DNA from: Flavisolibacter tropicus | GTDB lineage: Bacteria > Bacteroidota > Bacteroidia > Chitinophagales > Chitinophagaceae | Direction of reading: 5' to 3' | NCBI RefSeq assembly: GCF_001644645.1 | Contig: NZ_CP011390.1 | Coordinates: 4,088,001 to 4,152,000, forward strand | Length of the DNA stretch: 64,000 nt | Shown here: positions 9,741-18,697 of the stretch, one piece after another | How the letters are laid out: each line of letters starts with the position of its first letter | How positions within the stretch are numbered: position 1 is the stretch's first letter | Translations under genes and position numbers: made by a program | Notes under the pieces: generated by a model | Told to the model about the DNA's origin: nothing | Database searches by the model: none | What the model saw: only the letters and a program-made list of their open reading frames with translations

Positions 9741-11204
9741 ATGTTGAAACTGAAGAAGGGTGTTCTTGCCGCTGCTGTACTGGCTATGCTAGTCGGCAGT
9801 GGTTGCAAGAAACAACTAGATATAAATACCGATCCCAATAACCCTCCTGTAGAACAAGGTACGCCTCGCCTGGTATTCCCGGCAGCAGTATTGTCTACTA
9901 CTGGTAGAGTAGGGGGCGACATGGCCATCTTAGGTGGTCTTTGGTCACAGTACTGGACACAGTCGGCTACGGCTAACCAGTACAAGAATATTGATATGTA
10001 CAACTTGAAGAGTGCCGATTTTAACGGCGCTTATACAGAGTTGTTCTCTGGTGCCTTGAACGATTATCAATTCGTGATTAACAAGTCTAAGGAACAGTCT
10101 GACTGGAAATACTTGTTAATGGCTACCGTAATGAAAGCCTATACGTATCAGATATTGGTCGATCTATATGACCAGGTGCCTTATACCGAAGCTTTCCAAG
10201 GTAACGCCAACCTGCAACCCAAGTTTGATGATGGTTATAGCATCTACAAGGGTTTGTTAGCTGAGATTGATGAAGCTTTAGGTAAAGACTTTACGTCTGG
10301 TACGGTAGATTCTAAAGACAAGGCAGCAGATCTGGTATTTAAAGGCGACATGGAAAAATGGGAACAGTTTGCCAACACGCAAAAGCTGAAAATGTTCTTG
10401 CGTATGGTAAATGTAAAGCCTGCAGAAGCAGAAGCGGGTATTAAAGCGCTATATGCAAGTGGTGCTACATTCCTGTCTACCGATGCAGCTATTAAAAGCT
10501 TCCAGGATGCGCCAGACAACAGTAACCCTATGTATGAGTACAACGTAAGAAAACTGAACGTGGGCACTAACCTTAGAGCTAGCCGAACTATGCTGACGTA
10601 TCTGCAAGCTAATGGCGATCCTCGTGTAAGTGCATTCTATACGAATACTACGGGTATCAATCAGGGCGACTTTGCTAGTACTGATGCTACTTATCAAGGT
10701 GCCGGCGTTGTAAAACAAAGTCCTACCGATCCGGTATATTTTATCTCTGAAGCGGAGTCTTACTTTATGCAGGCTGAAGCAAGAGAAAGATACTTTGGTG
10801 GTGCTGACGCTCAGGCTTTGTATAATCAGGGTGTGTTGAAAGCGTTTGCGCAAGTAGGTCAAAGTGGTGCTTCTTTTATTGCACCTGGTGGTAAGTATGC
10901 TTATCCAGTAGCCGGTAGCTTGGAAGACAAGATCAAGGCGATAAGCACACAGAAGTGGATCTCTTTCTTTGGTTCTCATGCGCTGGAAGGTTTCTTTGAA
11001 AAGAACCGTACGGGCTATCCTAAAACCAGTGCCGTTTACTCTGATGAAGCTGCCTACGTGCCGGGTGAGTTTGTGATCTCAAGAAATGCTGTTACAAACG
11101 GCCAACTACCAAAGCGTTTGGTATTCCCTAATGTAGAAAGACAACGTAATAATAATACTCCAGCAGAAGTGCCAATTACTACTCCTGTTTGGTGGGCTAA
11201 ATAA
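9741..11204 (+). CDS. SusD/RagB-family nutrient-binding lipoprotein
   Basis: The 487-residue surface lipoprotein carries a lipobox VGSGC with Cys22 and the INTDPNNPP start typical of the SusD-like_2 subgroup. It acts as the lid on the SusC barrel and binds the substrate at the cell surface. It begins 21 bases after susC and is followed 23 bases later by a DUF5011-type lipoprotein, so the four genes from 6543 to 12401 probably form one transcript ended by the hairpin at 12432. Confidence 0.92.
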   Translation: MLKLKKGVLAAAVLAMLVGSGCKKQLDINTDPNNPPVEQGTPRLVFPAAVLSTTGRVGGDMAILGGLWSQYWTQSATANQYKNIDMYNLKSADFNGAYTELFSGALNDYQFVINKSKEQSDWKYLLMATVMKAYTYQILVDLYDQVPYTEAFQGNANLQPKFDDGYSIYKGLLAEIDEALGKDFTSGTVDSKDKAADLVFKGDMEKWEQFANTQKLKMFLRMVNVKPAEAEAGIKALYASGATFLSTDAAIKSFQDAPDNSNPMYEYNVRKLNVGTNLRASRTMLTYLQANGDPRVSAFYTNTTGINQGDFASTDATYQGAGVVKQSPTDPVYFISEAESYFMQAEARERYFGGADAQALYNQGVLKAFAQVGQSGASFIAPGGKYAYPVAGSLEDKIKAISTQKWISFFGSHALEGFFEKNRTGYPKTSAVYSDEAAYVPGEFVISRNAVTNGQLPKRLVFPNVERQRNNNTPAEVPITTPVWWAK

Positions 11205-11227
11205 CCCTTAGTAAAACAATTGAATAG

Positions 11228-11884
11228 ATGAAACAGATTCTTTCCATAGTTCTTCTTTCTGCAGTATTCTTTACTTCCTGTAAGAAAGATGAAATCAATA
11301 ATACAGACGAGAAAGTTGGTCACTCCCGGGTGACTAACTTTCCCGAAATCAGTATCAAAGGTGATCGCCTGATCATTTTAAATGAAGGTGCCACTTATAC
11401 AGAACCCGGTGCAACAGCGCTTATCAAAGGTGCTGCTGTGCAGTATCAAACAAACGGTACCGTAAATACCGCCGTTCCTGGTGTTTATAATCTTACCTAT
11501 TCTGCTCAAAATGCAGATGGCTATAGTGCGTCTGACTGGAGAACTGTAGTAGTGATTGGTAATAGTGTAGCCGCCAACGATTTTTCAGGTAACTATAATC
11601 GTGCAGCAACTGGTACTACCACTACGTGGAGAAAGAAAGCTACAGGTGTTTATGAAATAGATAACCCAGGCGGTGCAGTTACTGGTTATGGTTTAAAAGC
11701 AATTGTAGTAAACTACCAAGGGAATAAGATCAAGATCCCTCGTCAGCTGGGTGTTGATCCATCAGGTAGTCCAATTGAAGTAAGTACCGGCTCTGAAACG
11801 TATACTCCTGAAACGGGTACTTATTCCTGGATATTCCTTGCCCCTGGCTATGGTACAGCGTCAAGAACCTTTGTAAAACAATAA
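11228..11884 (+). CDS. DUF5011/BT_2262-like lipoprotein
   Basis: The 218-residue protein has a lipobox FFTSC (Cys18), then an Ig-like DUF5011-type domain around residues 40-115 with the typical run EGATYTEPGATA and GVYNLTYSAQNADG. The C-terminal half resembles domains found in other SusCD-linked lipoproteins. It most likely sits on the cell surface and assists substrate binding of the adjacent SusC/SusD complex. That role is inferred from location only. Confidence 0.75.
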   Translation: MKQILSIVLLSAVFFTSCKKDEINNTDEKVGHSRVTNFPEISIKGDRLIILNEGATYTEPGATALIKGAAVQYQTNGTVNTAVPGVYNLTYSAQNADGYSASDWRTVVVIGNSVAANDFSGNYNRAATGTTTTWRKKATGVYEIDNPGGAVTGYGLKAIVVNYQGNKIKIPRQLGVDPSGSPIEVSTGSETYTPETGTYSWIFLAPGYGTASRTFVKQ

Positions 11885-11900
11885 TAATCTGAACACAAGT

Positions 11901-12401
11901 ATGAAAAAACTAGCATTGATATTAGTTGTTGCCGTAACCGCACTTACAGCTTGCACAAAGGAGAAGCCGGAAGTAGGCGGCACTGGTGCCGAGAAAGTGG
12001 CCAACGAATGGTGGGTGCGCTTGACGGTAGAGGGTAATGATATTTATAAACTGGGCCATTTTAAAATGGCAACCTATAATACTGCCAGCAGTAAGGATTC
12101 AATTTGGATCGATGATCTGAAACATGGCTATGGCTTTAAAAGCAAAGCAAAGGTGGATCTTAGTAATCTAACTTTTGGTGCGGCCAATGTACAAAACACT
12201 TACTATGACCCAGCAAAGCCTGCTAACTTCCCATTAACAGTTAGTGTTACAAATGGTAAAGTGCTTCCTGGTGCAGGACTATCTAAAACCGGCAATGTTA
12301 CTGATAGCATCTACCTGGAAGTAGAGTTTTCAGATGACCCGGGAACTAAGTATATAATGAGCGGTCACGCACGTACGCAATTCGCTGAAGACGAATATTA
12401 A
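11901..12401 (+). CDS. Small SusCD-associated lipoprotein, lipid-binding hydrolase-like
   Basis: A 166-residue protein with lipobox ALTAC (Cys18). The body, with NEWWVRLTV near residue 36 and a beta-rich pattern, resembles the small Bacteroidota lipoproteins placed in the Lipid_bd family after SusC/SusD and DUF5011 genes. It is the last gene of the locus, 16 bases after its neighbour. No catalytic residues can be identified, so the 'hydrolase' label in that family should not be taken as a function. Confidence 0.65.
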   Translation: MKKLALILVVAVTALTACTKEKPEVGGTGAEKVANEWWVRLTVEGNDIYKLGHFKMATYNTASSKDSIWIDDLKHGYGFKSKAKVDLSNLTFGAANVQNTYYDPAKPANFPLTVSVTNGKVLPGAGLSKTGNVTDSIYLEVEFSDDPGTKYIMSGHARTQFAEDEY

Positions 12402-12431
12402 TTTGACAACCCTTTTAGTAAAACTATCGTT

Positions 12432-12462
12432 AAAGCCCTCTGTCAAGAGGGCTTTCTTGTTT
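12432..12462 (+). terminator. Terminator of the first SusC/SusD operon
   Basis: AAAGCCCTCT pairs with AGAGGGCTTT around GTCA and is followed by CTTGTTT. Its 3' part GGCTTTCTTGTTTAA is identical to the end of the terminator at 14547-14583. Confidence 0.88.
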
Positions 12463-12681
12463 AAGTTTGTCGGTGCTAAAAGCATACAGCTAATCAGGTA
12501 TTGTGATTGTGTGCCCAAACTACTGCTCCCTTATTACTTTAATGTGCAGAATTAGTCTTACCAGTTAGACATATAAATAACACTGTTTTTCCGGTAAGGA
12601 TACCGTCTATCCACAATCCCTTTATGTGTACGGCTGCTATGTTCTTTTTTTGAAGAGAAAGAGATAGGAGTTGACAACCTT

Positions 12682-13692
12682 ATGAACCGTATTTCGTTTT
12701 TAAGAGCCCTTTTTGTAGTGTTTTTGGGTGTAAGTGTGCCGTTACTTTCAGGGATTATTTCGTATCCCCATGATCGGTGGCAATACCTTGTATCTACAAC
12801 CGTTTATTTCATCTTTGTTTTTGCTATAAGCTGGATTACTTGCAGGGTATTTAACGCCCGTATACGAGCATTTTACCCTATTACCGGCAGCCCTTTTTTA
12901 AAAATGCTGTTGCTGTGCCTATCCAGTTCTGTGATCGTTGGTGCATTCCTGGCAACAGCTACAGTGTCGTGGTTAAATCTAACCGATCATTCTATCACCT
13001 GGAGCCGTATACGCCTGGCTGTACTCCTGAGTACCATTTTCTCTGTGATTTTTACCCTACTGTTTGAAGTGGCACGTCTTAGTTATGAACGACTAAATAC
13101 ACGGCAGGTAGTAAGGCGGTTAGACCGAAAATGGCATAAGGCAGAAATGAATGCATTGAAATATGAAATGGATCCCCATTTTATTTTCAACTCACTGAAC
13201 ACTTTATCGCACTTGATTAATACTGATAGCAGCAAGGCGCATTTGTTCAACCATAAACTGGCACAGGTCTATAAGTATTTCTTAACTACCAAGAATAAGG
13301 ATTTGATTCCGGTTGCAAAAGAGTTAGCCTTTATTAAGGATTATGTGTTCTTATTAAACATCCGGTATGGTGAAAAACTAACACTGTCTATCAATATAGA
13401 TAACCTTGATGTAGATCAGGCCATGATTGTGCCCTGCGCCCTGCAGGTGCCTATTGAAAATGCCATTAAGCACAATGAACTAACGGCCCAGGAGCCTTTA
13501 ACGATAAAGGTCGTTTTCGACGGCAATGCTTTGCAGGTGAGCAATGAGTTACGCCCAAAACAGTACTCAGTTGAATCCACTTCTATCGGGTTGTCTAATC
13601 TTAATAACCGCTATCAACTGGCTTGTCAGCAAGCTATTGATGTATTAAAAACCAAGCATGAATTTATAGTGAAGCTGCCCTTGGTAGCATAA
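12682..13692 (+). CDS. LytS/AlgZ-type sensor histidine kinase
   Basis: The 336-residue kinase has an N-terminal half with about four membrane helices (residues about 8-135) and a His_kinase domain with the phospho-acceptor His166 in DPHFIFNSLNTL. A C-terminal ATP-binding region has PIENAIKHNEL as the N box and IGLSNLNNRY as a glycine box. There is no extracellular sensor domain, so a membrane-embedded signal is likely. The next gene, 13 bases later, is its LytTR regulator. It lies just after the SusC/SusD terminator; a regulatory link with that locus is possible but not shown. Confidence 0.9.
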   Translation: MNRISFLRALFVVFLGVSVPLLSGIISYPHDRWQYLVSTTVYFIFVFAISWITCRVFNARIRAFYPITGSPFLKMLLLCLSSSVIVGAFLATATVSWLNLTDHSITWSRIRLAVLLSTIFSVIFTLLFEVARLSYERLNTRQVVRRLDRKWHKAEMNALKYEMDPHFIFNSLNTLSHLINTDSSKAHLFNHKLAQVYKYFLTTKNKDLIPVAKELAFIKDYVFLLNIRYGEKLTLSINIDNLDVDQAMIVPCALQVPIENAIKHNELTAQEPLTIKVVFDGNALQVSNELRPKQYSVESTSIGLSNLNNRYQLACQQAIDVLKTKHEFIVKLPLVA

Positions 13693-13705
13693 AGGAGAGA
13701 AGGAG

Positions 13706-14473
13706 ATGATGAGAGCTATAATCATAGAGGATGAAGTGCCGGCGCTGGAGAACCTGCTCTACACATTTAAGCAAGTAAACCTTTCTATTGAAGTAGTAAC
13801 AGTATTGCCAACCGTTAAGGAAGCTATTGCCTACTTTGAAACCCATGCAGGAAATGCGGATATTATCTTTAGCGATGTGCAGTTAACAGATGGCTTGTCG
13901 TTTCGGATCTTTGAAGCGGTACCTATCAAAACGCCCGTTGTATTTATTACTGGTTACGACCAGTTTATGTTAGAGGCCTTTGAGCATAATGGCATTGATT
14001 ACCTGCTAAAACCCATCGACGCGGCGGAGCTGGAAAAAGCCTTGGTGAAATATCAAATGCTGCAAAAGCATTTCTCTGCTTCCAATGAACAAGCCATGGC
14101 TAAGCTTTTACAGAGTTACTCTCCAAGAAGGCGTTCACGGTTGTTGGTGAAAAAGGGCTTTGAAACAGTGCCTCTGCCGCTGGAAGATATTGTACTTTTT
14201 TATCTGGATAAACGCATTGTCTATGTCGTAGACAAAAGCAGCAACAAATACATTATTGATAAAACGCTCACCGAGTTGAGTGCGGAATTAGACGAGATCA
14301 CTTTCTTCCGGGCCAACCGGCAGTATATTGTTAACATTGATTACATCAAGAGCTATCGCTTGTATGAGCGTGTGAAACTGCAAGTCAACCTAACGCTACC
14401 TGATATCAAACACTTTATTGTTGTTAGCCAGGACATGGCACCGCTGTTTAAGCAGTGGATGGGGGAGGGATGA
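13706..14473 (+). CDS. LytTR-family response regulator
   Basis: The 255-residue regulator has a receiver domain with E8/D9/E10 and phospho-acceptor Asp57 (FSDVQL), the conserved Lys in YLLKP, and a C-terminal LytTR DNA-binding domain (about 150-255) with FFRANRQYIVNIDYI. It is translated right after the kinase and preceded by AGAAGGAG, a good ribosome binding site for this genome. Another ATG three bases downstream is an equally possible start. The gene ends in front of a 30-bp inverted repeat that surrounds a terminator. Confidence 0.92.
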   Translation: MMRAIIIEDEVPALENLLYTFKQVNLSIEVVTVLPTVKEAIAYFETHAGNADIIFSDVQLTDGLSFRIFEAVPIKTPVVFITGYDQFMLEAFEHNGIDYLLKPIDAAELEKALVKYQMLQKHFSASNEQAMAKLLQSYSPRRRSRLLVKKGFETVPLPLEDIVLFYLDKRIVYVVDKSSNKYIIDKTLTELSAELDEITFFRANRQYIVNIDYIKSYRLYERVKLQVNLTLPDIKHFIVVSQDMAPLFKQWMGEG

Positions 14474-14475
14474 TA

Positions 14476-14660
14476 CCCCCTGTCCCCCTAAAGGGGAGAC
14501 TTAGGTCTGATAAACCTTACGCGATATAAGGGTCTTGAATACATACAAACAAGAAAGCCTCCCTTTGGGAGGCTTTCTTGTTTAAAATCTTTTTCCAGAA
14601 TGAATTGCCCTGTAAAAAAGATAACTATGTCCTAAGTCTCCCCTTTAGGGGGACAGGGGG
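14476..14660. repeat. Perfect 30-bp inverted repeat around a terminator
   Basis: The left arm is 14476-14505 (beginning CCCCCTGTCCCCCTAAAGGG) and the right arm 14631-14660 is its exact reverse complement. The 125-base spacer contains the bidirectional terminator. The arms fill the space between two convergent genes and do not enter either reading frame. CCCCTAAAGGGG words also occur near 1910. Confidence 0.9.
14547..14583. terminator. Bidirectional terminator between convergent genes
   Basis: AAACAAGAAAGCCTCCC and GGGAGGCTTTCTTGTTT form a perfect 17-bp stem with a 3-base loop. It serves the LytTR regulator on the plus strand and the M13 peptidase on the minus strand. Confidence 0.9.
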
Positions 14661-14662
14661 CT

Positions 14663-16699
14663 TTACCAAATATGCGTTCTCTTCTCTTTCGCCTTATACA
14701 TCTTATCACCAGGCTTCACATCAAATGCTTCGTACCATGCATCCATATTTACAATTGGACCATTAGCACGGTGCATACCCGGAGAGTGAGAGTCAGTTAA
14801 GATCAACTGTGCTTGTGTTTCAGGCAATGCGTTAGAGCGCCATACCTGTGCCCAGTTCAGGAAGAAACGTTGCGCAGGAGTAAAGCCATCGATCTTTTTA
14901 CCTTCCTTGAATTGCTTGGTTTTAGTAAAGGCTTCGTAAGCAATGCTTAAACCACCCAAGTCGGCCAGGTTCTCACCCAAGGTCAACTTACCATTTACAT
15001 GGATCGTATCTAATACCGTAAAACCATTGTATTGCTCTACTACCTCGTTAGCACGCGTCTTAAACTTGTCTGCATCTGCTTTAGCCCACCAGTTTTTCAA
15101 GTTACCATCAGCGGCATACTGGCTACCATTGTCATCAAAGCCGTGTGTCATTTCATGACCAATTACAGCACCAATACCACCGTAGTTTACAGCATCGTCA
15201 GCACCAAAATCAAAGAAGGGGAACTGTAGGATACCAGCAGGGAATACGATCTCATTGTTGCTGGCATTATAATACGCATTGATCGTTGGAGGTGTCATGC
15301 CCCAACGGTTTTTATCAATAGGTTGGCCCCAGCGGCTGATCATATCGTTATACGCCCACTGACTAGCGCGTTTGGTATTTCCTAAGAAATCATTGTGGTT
15401 GATAGCAATAGCGCTATAGTCTTTCCACTGGTCAGGGTAGGCAATCTTTTTGGTAAACGTATTTAATTTCTCCAATGCCTGGCGTTTGGTTTCATCGCTC
15501 ATCCAATCCAAACGCTGAATACGGCCAGCAAACGTTTCCTGCAGGTTGTTTACCAACGCTTGCATACGTTGTTTTGCTTCAGGCTTAAAGTATTTCTCTA
15601 CATATAGTTGGCCCAGCTGATCGCCCAATTGGTTGTCAATGATACCACTCACAAACTGCCAGCGTGGTGTCATTTCTTTTTGTCCCGTCAGCACTTGAGT
15701 TAGCTCAAAGTTTTGCTTAACAAAAGCACTGCTTAAGTAAGGGGCTGCACTGCTCAATACATTCCATTTCAGATAAGTTTTCCAGTCTTCCAATGGAACT
15801 GCAGTTAACAACAGGTCTACTGATTTAAAGAAAGCAGGATTATTAACAACCACGCTATCTGCACCTGTTAGCTTCAGGTTGTTCAGCATGGTGGTCCAGT
15901 TAATAGCTGGGGTGGTAGCTGTAAAATCTTTTACGGAAAACTTGTTATAGGTTTTATAAGGATCGCGCATTTCGGTACGGCTCATTTGTGCCTTGGCCAA
16001 TGCCGTTTCAATACGCATTACAGCATCTGAATGACGCTTTGCTGTAGTGGCATCTTCGCCCATCAAGCCAAACATCTTTGCGAGGTGTTGACTATAGGTG
16101 TTGCGAATGCTGGTACTACGTGAATCATTATTTAAATAATAATCGCGGGAAGGCAATGAAGTACCCCCTTGAGAAAGCTGTGGGATATACACGGTAACAT
16201 TCTTGCGGTCCTGCGACAGGAAAAAGCCAAACAAAGGGCTTCCTGTTGCTTGTGTGCGCATGTAGGCAATCTCGTTCAGCAGGCCATTGACATCGGTGAT
16301 GGCATCAATGCGTTGCAGATCGGGCTTGATAGGGTCGTAACCAAGACGCTCAATGGTCACTGTGTCCATACCGCTTGAATAAAAATCACCGATCTTCTGC
16401 ATTTTTGGGTTGCTGCTTTGTTTAGCGGCAGTCTCCAATAAAGCTTGCATACGCTTGCTGCTTTCTTCGCGTAGCATATCAAACGAACCCCAACGTGTTT
16501 TAGCGCCAGGAACAGGGTTGTTCTTCAACCAGGTACCATTTGCATAGAGGTAAAAGTTGTCGCCCGGTTTTACCGACTGGTCCATATTCGCCGGATCAAT
16601 GTATTTGGGCTGCTTAGGCTTTTTATCGCCGGGAGGCGCAAAAGCTAATGTAGCAGTAGCTACTAAGCCCACTGCCATAGTTTTCACAATTGAATTCAT
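14663..16699 (-). CDS. M13 (neprilysin/PepO-type) zinc metallopeptidase
   Basis: The 678-residue exported peptidase has the zinc motif VIGHEMTHGFDD, the third ligand in ENLADLGG, and the substrate-binding NAYYNASNNEIVFPAGILQ. Peptidase_M13 N- and C-terminal domains fill the protein, whose length matches the family. The usual C-terminal CxxW ends here as THIW without the Cys. I prefer the ATG at 16699, which gives a signal peptide (MNSIVKTMAVGLVATATLAF); an in-frame start 60 bases upstream adds a non-signal extension. It probably degrades peptides in the periplasm. It is divergent from the PBP4 gene across a near-perfect palindrome. Confidence 0.92.
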   Translation of the reverse strand: MNSIVKTMAVGLVATATLAFAPPGDKKPKQPKYIDPANMDQSVKPGDNFYLYANGTWLKNNPVPGAKTRWGSFDMLREESSKRMQALLETAAKQSSNPKMQKIGDFYSSGMDTVTIERLGYDPIKPDLQRIDAITDVNGLLNEIAYMRTQATGSPLFGFFLSQDRKNVTVYIPQLSQGGTSLPSRDYYLNNDSRSTSIRNTYSQHLAKMFGLMGEDATTAKRHSDAVMRIETALAKAQMSRTEMRDPYKTYNKFSVKDFTATTPAINWTTMLNNLKLTGADSVVVNNPAFFKSVDLLLTAVPLEDWKTYLKWNVLSSAAPYLSSAFVKQNFELTQVLTGQKEMTPRWQFVSGIIDNQLGDQLGQLYVEKYFKPEAKQRMQALVNNLQETFAGRIQRLDWMSDETKRQALEKLNTFTKKIAYPDQWKDYSAIAINHNDFLGNTKRASQWAYNDMISRWGQPIDKNRWGMTPPTINAYYNASNNEIVFPAGILQFPFFDFGADDAVNYGGIGAVIGHEMTHGFDDNGSQYAADGNLKNWWAKADADKFKTRANEVVEQYNGFTVLDTIHVNGKLTLGENLADLGGLSIAYEAFTKTKQFKEGKKIDGFTPAQRFFLNWAQVWRSNALPETQAQLILTDSHSPGMHRANGPIVNMDAWYEAFDVKPGDKMYKAKEKRTHIW

Positions 16700-16777
16700 G
16701 TGCAAGGAAAATTTATAGTGCTGTAAGTTACGGAAGGCTGTGTAAATGATTGACGACATTCTGAAAATGTTTTGTTA

Positions 16778-16811
16778 GTATACCATATGTATTTTGATAC
16801 ATTTGGTATAC
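16778..16811. promoter_or_regulatory. Near-perfect palindrome between divergent genes, operator candidate
   Basis: GTATACCATATGTAT, a 4-base spacer TTTG, then ATACATTTGGTATAC: the arms are 15 bp with one mismatch. It lies 79 bases before the M13 peptidase start and 13 before the PBP4 start. Its size and symmetry suit a dimeric regulator; an RNA hairpin is the alternative. No T tract follows, which argues against a terminator. Confidence 0.6.
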
Positions 16812-16823
16812 ATTAACAGGATC

Positions 16824-18107
16824 ATGAAACGTTACCTCTTTTCCTTAGCAGCATTAATTGTTCTCTATAGCTGTTCGCCTACCCAGCAGATTCGTCGCAG
16901 TGCGGAAAATGGTTTACTGCAAAGCGAGCCGCTGAAAACAGCACATGTAGGCATTTCTATTTTTGATCCGGCTGCTAATAAATACTTGTACAACTACCAG
17001 GGCGATAAATATTTTGTACCGGCCAGCAATACCAAGATCCCTACTTGTTATGCCGCTATGAAATATTTGGGAGATAGCTTGGTGGGTTTTCGTTATTCCA
17101 CCAATGGCAATTCTATTGTAATAGAACCATCGGGCGACCCCAGCTTTCTGCATAGTGATTATAAAATACAGCCAGCTTACCAGCTGTTACAGCAATACCA
17201 AAACATCACCATTCAAAAGCCATTGTTTGAAGATGAATTTATAGGTAGCGGTTGGAGCTGGAACGATTTCAAAGAAGCCTATATGGCACAGCGTAGCAAC
17301 TTTCCCATTTATGGAAATACAGTGCGCTTATCGTTGAAAGACAATAAACAAATACAAGTAGCACCTTCTTATTTTACTACCAATATAGAAGTTGGAGAGC
17401 CGCTAACTGTTGGATTTACCATAGAAAAGCCATGGGAAGAGAATCGGTTTATTGCCTTAGCAGGAAATTCAAAAAGTGCAGAGATTCCTTTCCGTCCAAC
17501 TATCGGTACCATACAAGCGCTTTTAGCCGATACACTGAATCGAAAAGTGGAATTGGATATAGCTACTACCAAACGTCCCGCTAACGTTTTACATTCACAG
17601 CCTACCGACTCGCTGCTCAGGCCCATGATGCACCGTAGCGATAACTTCTTTGCCGAGCAATCCCTTCTCATGGTTAGCAACGAGAAGTTAGGAGTTATGA
17701 AGGATAGCAAGATCATTGATACCTTATTAAAGACCGATTTCAAAGACCTGCCACAAAAGCCCCGCTGGGTTGATGGTTCTGGTTTAAGCCGCTATAACCT
17801 GTTTACACCTCAGGATTTTGTAACCATTCTGAATAAGATGAAGAACGAGTTTGGAATGGAGCGCATTAAGGTGATTTTACCCACAGGCAATGATGGCACA
17901 TTGGTTAACTACTACAAAGACCTGGATGGAAAACTGTTTGCCAAAACGGGTACCTTATCAGGTGTAGTAGCCTTGAGTGGATTTATGTATACAAAGAAGA
18001 ATAAGCTACTGGTGTTCTCTGTTTTAGTTAACAACCATCAAAGTTCGGCAACCAATGTTCGCCGCGCCGTAGAGCATTTTCTGATGGGTGTACAGGAGAA
18101 GTATTAA
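16824..18107 (+). CDS. dacB: D-alanyl-D-alanine carboxypeptidase/endopeptidase, PBP4 (DacB) family
   Basis: The 427-residue protein trims peptidoglycan peptides in the periplasm. It has the three penicillin-binding motifs in order: SNTK (SxxK) early, SDN in MHRSDNFFAEQSL, and KTG in LFAKTGTLSG. The start at 16824 gives a lipobox VLYSC (Cys17), so it is probably a lipoprotein; a start 30 bases upstream would put extra residues before the signal. It is shorter in its middle domain than the E. coli protein. A 38-bp repeat starts 6 bases after the stop codon. Confidence 0.88.
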   Translation: MKRYLFSLAALIVLYSCSPTQQIRRSAENGLLQSEPLKTAHVGISIFDPAANKYLYNYQGDKYFVPASNTKIPTCYAAMKYLGDSLVGFRYSTNGNSIVIEPSGDPSFLHSDYKIQPAYQLLQQYQNITIQKPLFEDEFIGSGWSWNDFKEAYMAQRSNFPIYGNTVRLSLKDNKQIQVAPSYFTTNIEVGEPLTVGFTIEKPWEENRFIALAGNSKSAEIPFRPTIGTIQALLADTLNRKVELDIATTKRPANVLHSQPTDSLLRPMMHRSDNFFAEQSLLMVSNEKLGVMKDSKIIDTLLKTDFKDLPQKPRWVDGSGLSRYNLFTPQDFVTILNKMKNEFGMERIKVILPTGNDGTLVNYYKDLDGKLFAKTGTLSGVVALSGFMYTKKNKLLVFSVLVNNHQSSATNVRRAVEHFLMGVQEKY

Positions 18108-18113
18108 AGCTGT

Positions 18114-18151
18114 CTGAACCAGGATTTGGGTAGATGACGGGATTAGGGAGA
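18114..18151 (+). repeat. 38-bp TCTGAACC repeat, copy A2
   Basis: TCTGAACCAGGATTTGGGTA begins 6 bases after the stop codon of the PBP4 gene, in the gene's orientation. Confidence 0.7.
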
Positions 18152-18157
18152 TAACCG

Positions 18158-18490
18158 AGCGGTATTTTGTATCTTTATGGTCTTCTCTTTTAGGTAGTAT
18201 TTAGCCCCTCTTATTACACTTTTCTTCACTATGTCTTATTGAATTTCTACTGGCCCAAGGATGGCGTGGTACGGGTGTGGTAAGGGCTCAGGTAGGGCTG
18301 AGATACGGGTGAGGTACGGGTGAACCCAAAGGACAGGTACAGGCTTATAGGAAGATACTAGCAGGTTACCATTAGGTTACTATGGCTTTACTGGGAAGCT
18401 CCTATTAAGGAACCATTAAGGGAGAACGGTAGAAGGGGGAAATTCAGGGGAAAATATTAAAGGCGTTTATCATGTAACGGATTGGGGGTA
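18158..18490 (+). repeat. Composite intergenic repeat, copy 2 (diverged)
   Basis: It shares TTTTGTATCTTTA (18165-18177), TATTACACTTTTCTT and TACGGGTGAGGTACGGGTGA with the other two copies, in the same order, but lacks the ATACGGAG array and has GGTTACCATTAGGTTACTAT instead. Boundaries are approximate. Confidence 0.5.
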
Positions 18491-18697
18491 GTCATAACAA
18501 AAAACTCCCGTAAAAGGAGTGCTTACTTTTGGTTCCATGCGCTTGACACTTTGACGTTTCACCTTTGACGTTTCACCTCTCACGTTTCACGGTTCCAGCC
18601 CTATAGGGGGCGGGTGTGCGTTTACTTGCCTCAAAAAAAGTTTCGCCGCTACCCAACCTCCTCGATTAGCCGCACGTACATTCTAAAAAATGATTAC

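Larger units (their letters stand above)
18108..18697. other. Gene-free region with composite repeat copy 2
   Basis: After the stop codon come a 38-bp repeat (18114), the composite repeat (18158-18490), a weak hairpin near 18504 (ACTCC/GGAGT followed by GCTTACTTTT) and direct repeats of GACGTTTCACCT and CACGTTTCACGG at about 18551-18595. No gene is visible. The hairpin looks like a decayed form of the terminator at 5821, having lost GC from its left arm. Confidence 0.6.

Noticed and set aside
10449..10979. 176-codon minus-strand frame inside the SusD-like gene
   Set aside because: Antisense shadow; the SusD frame has lipobox, fold and operon context.
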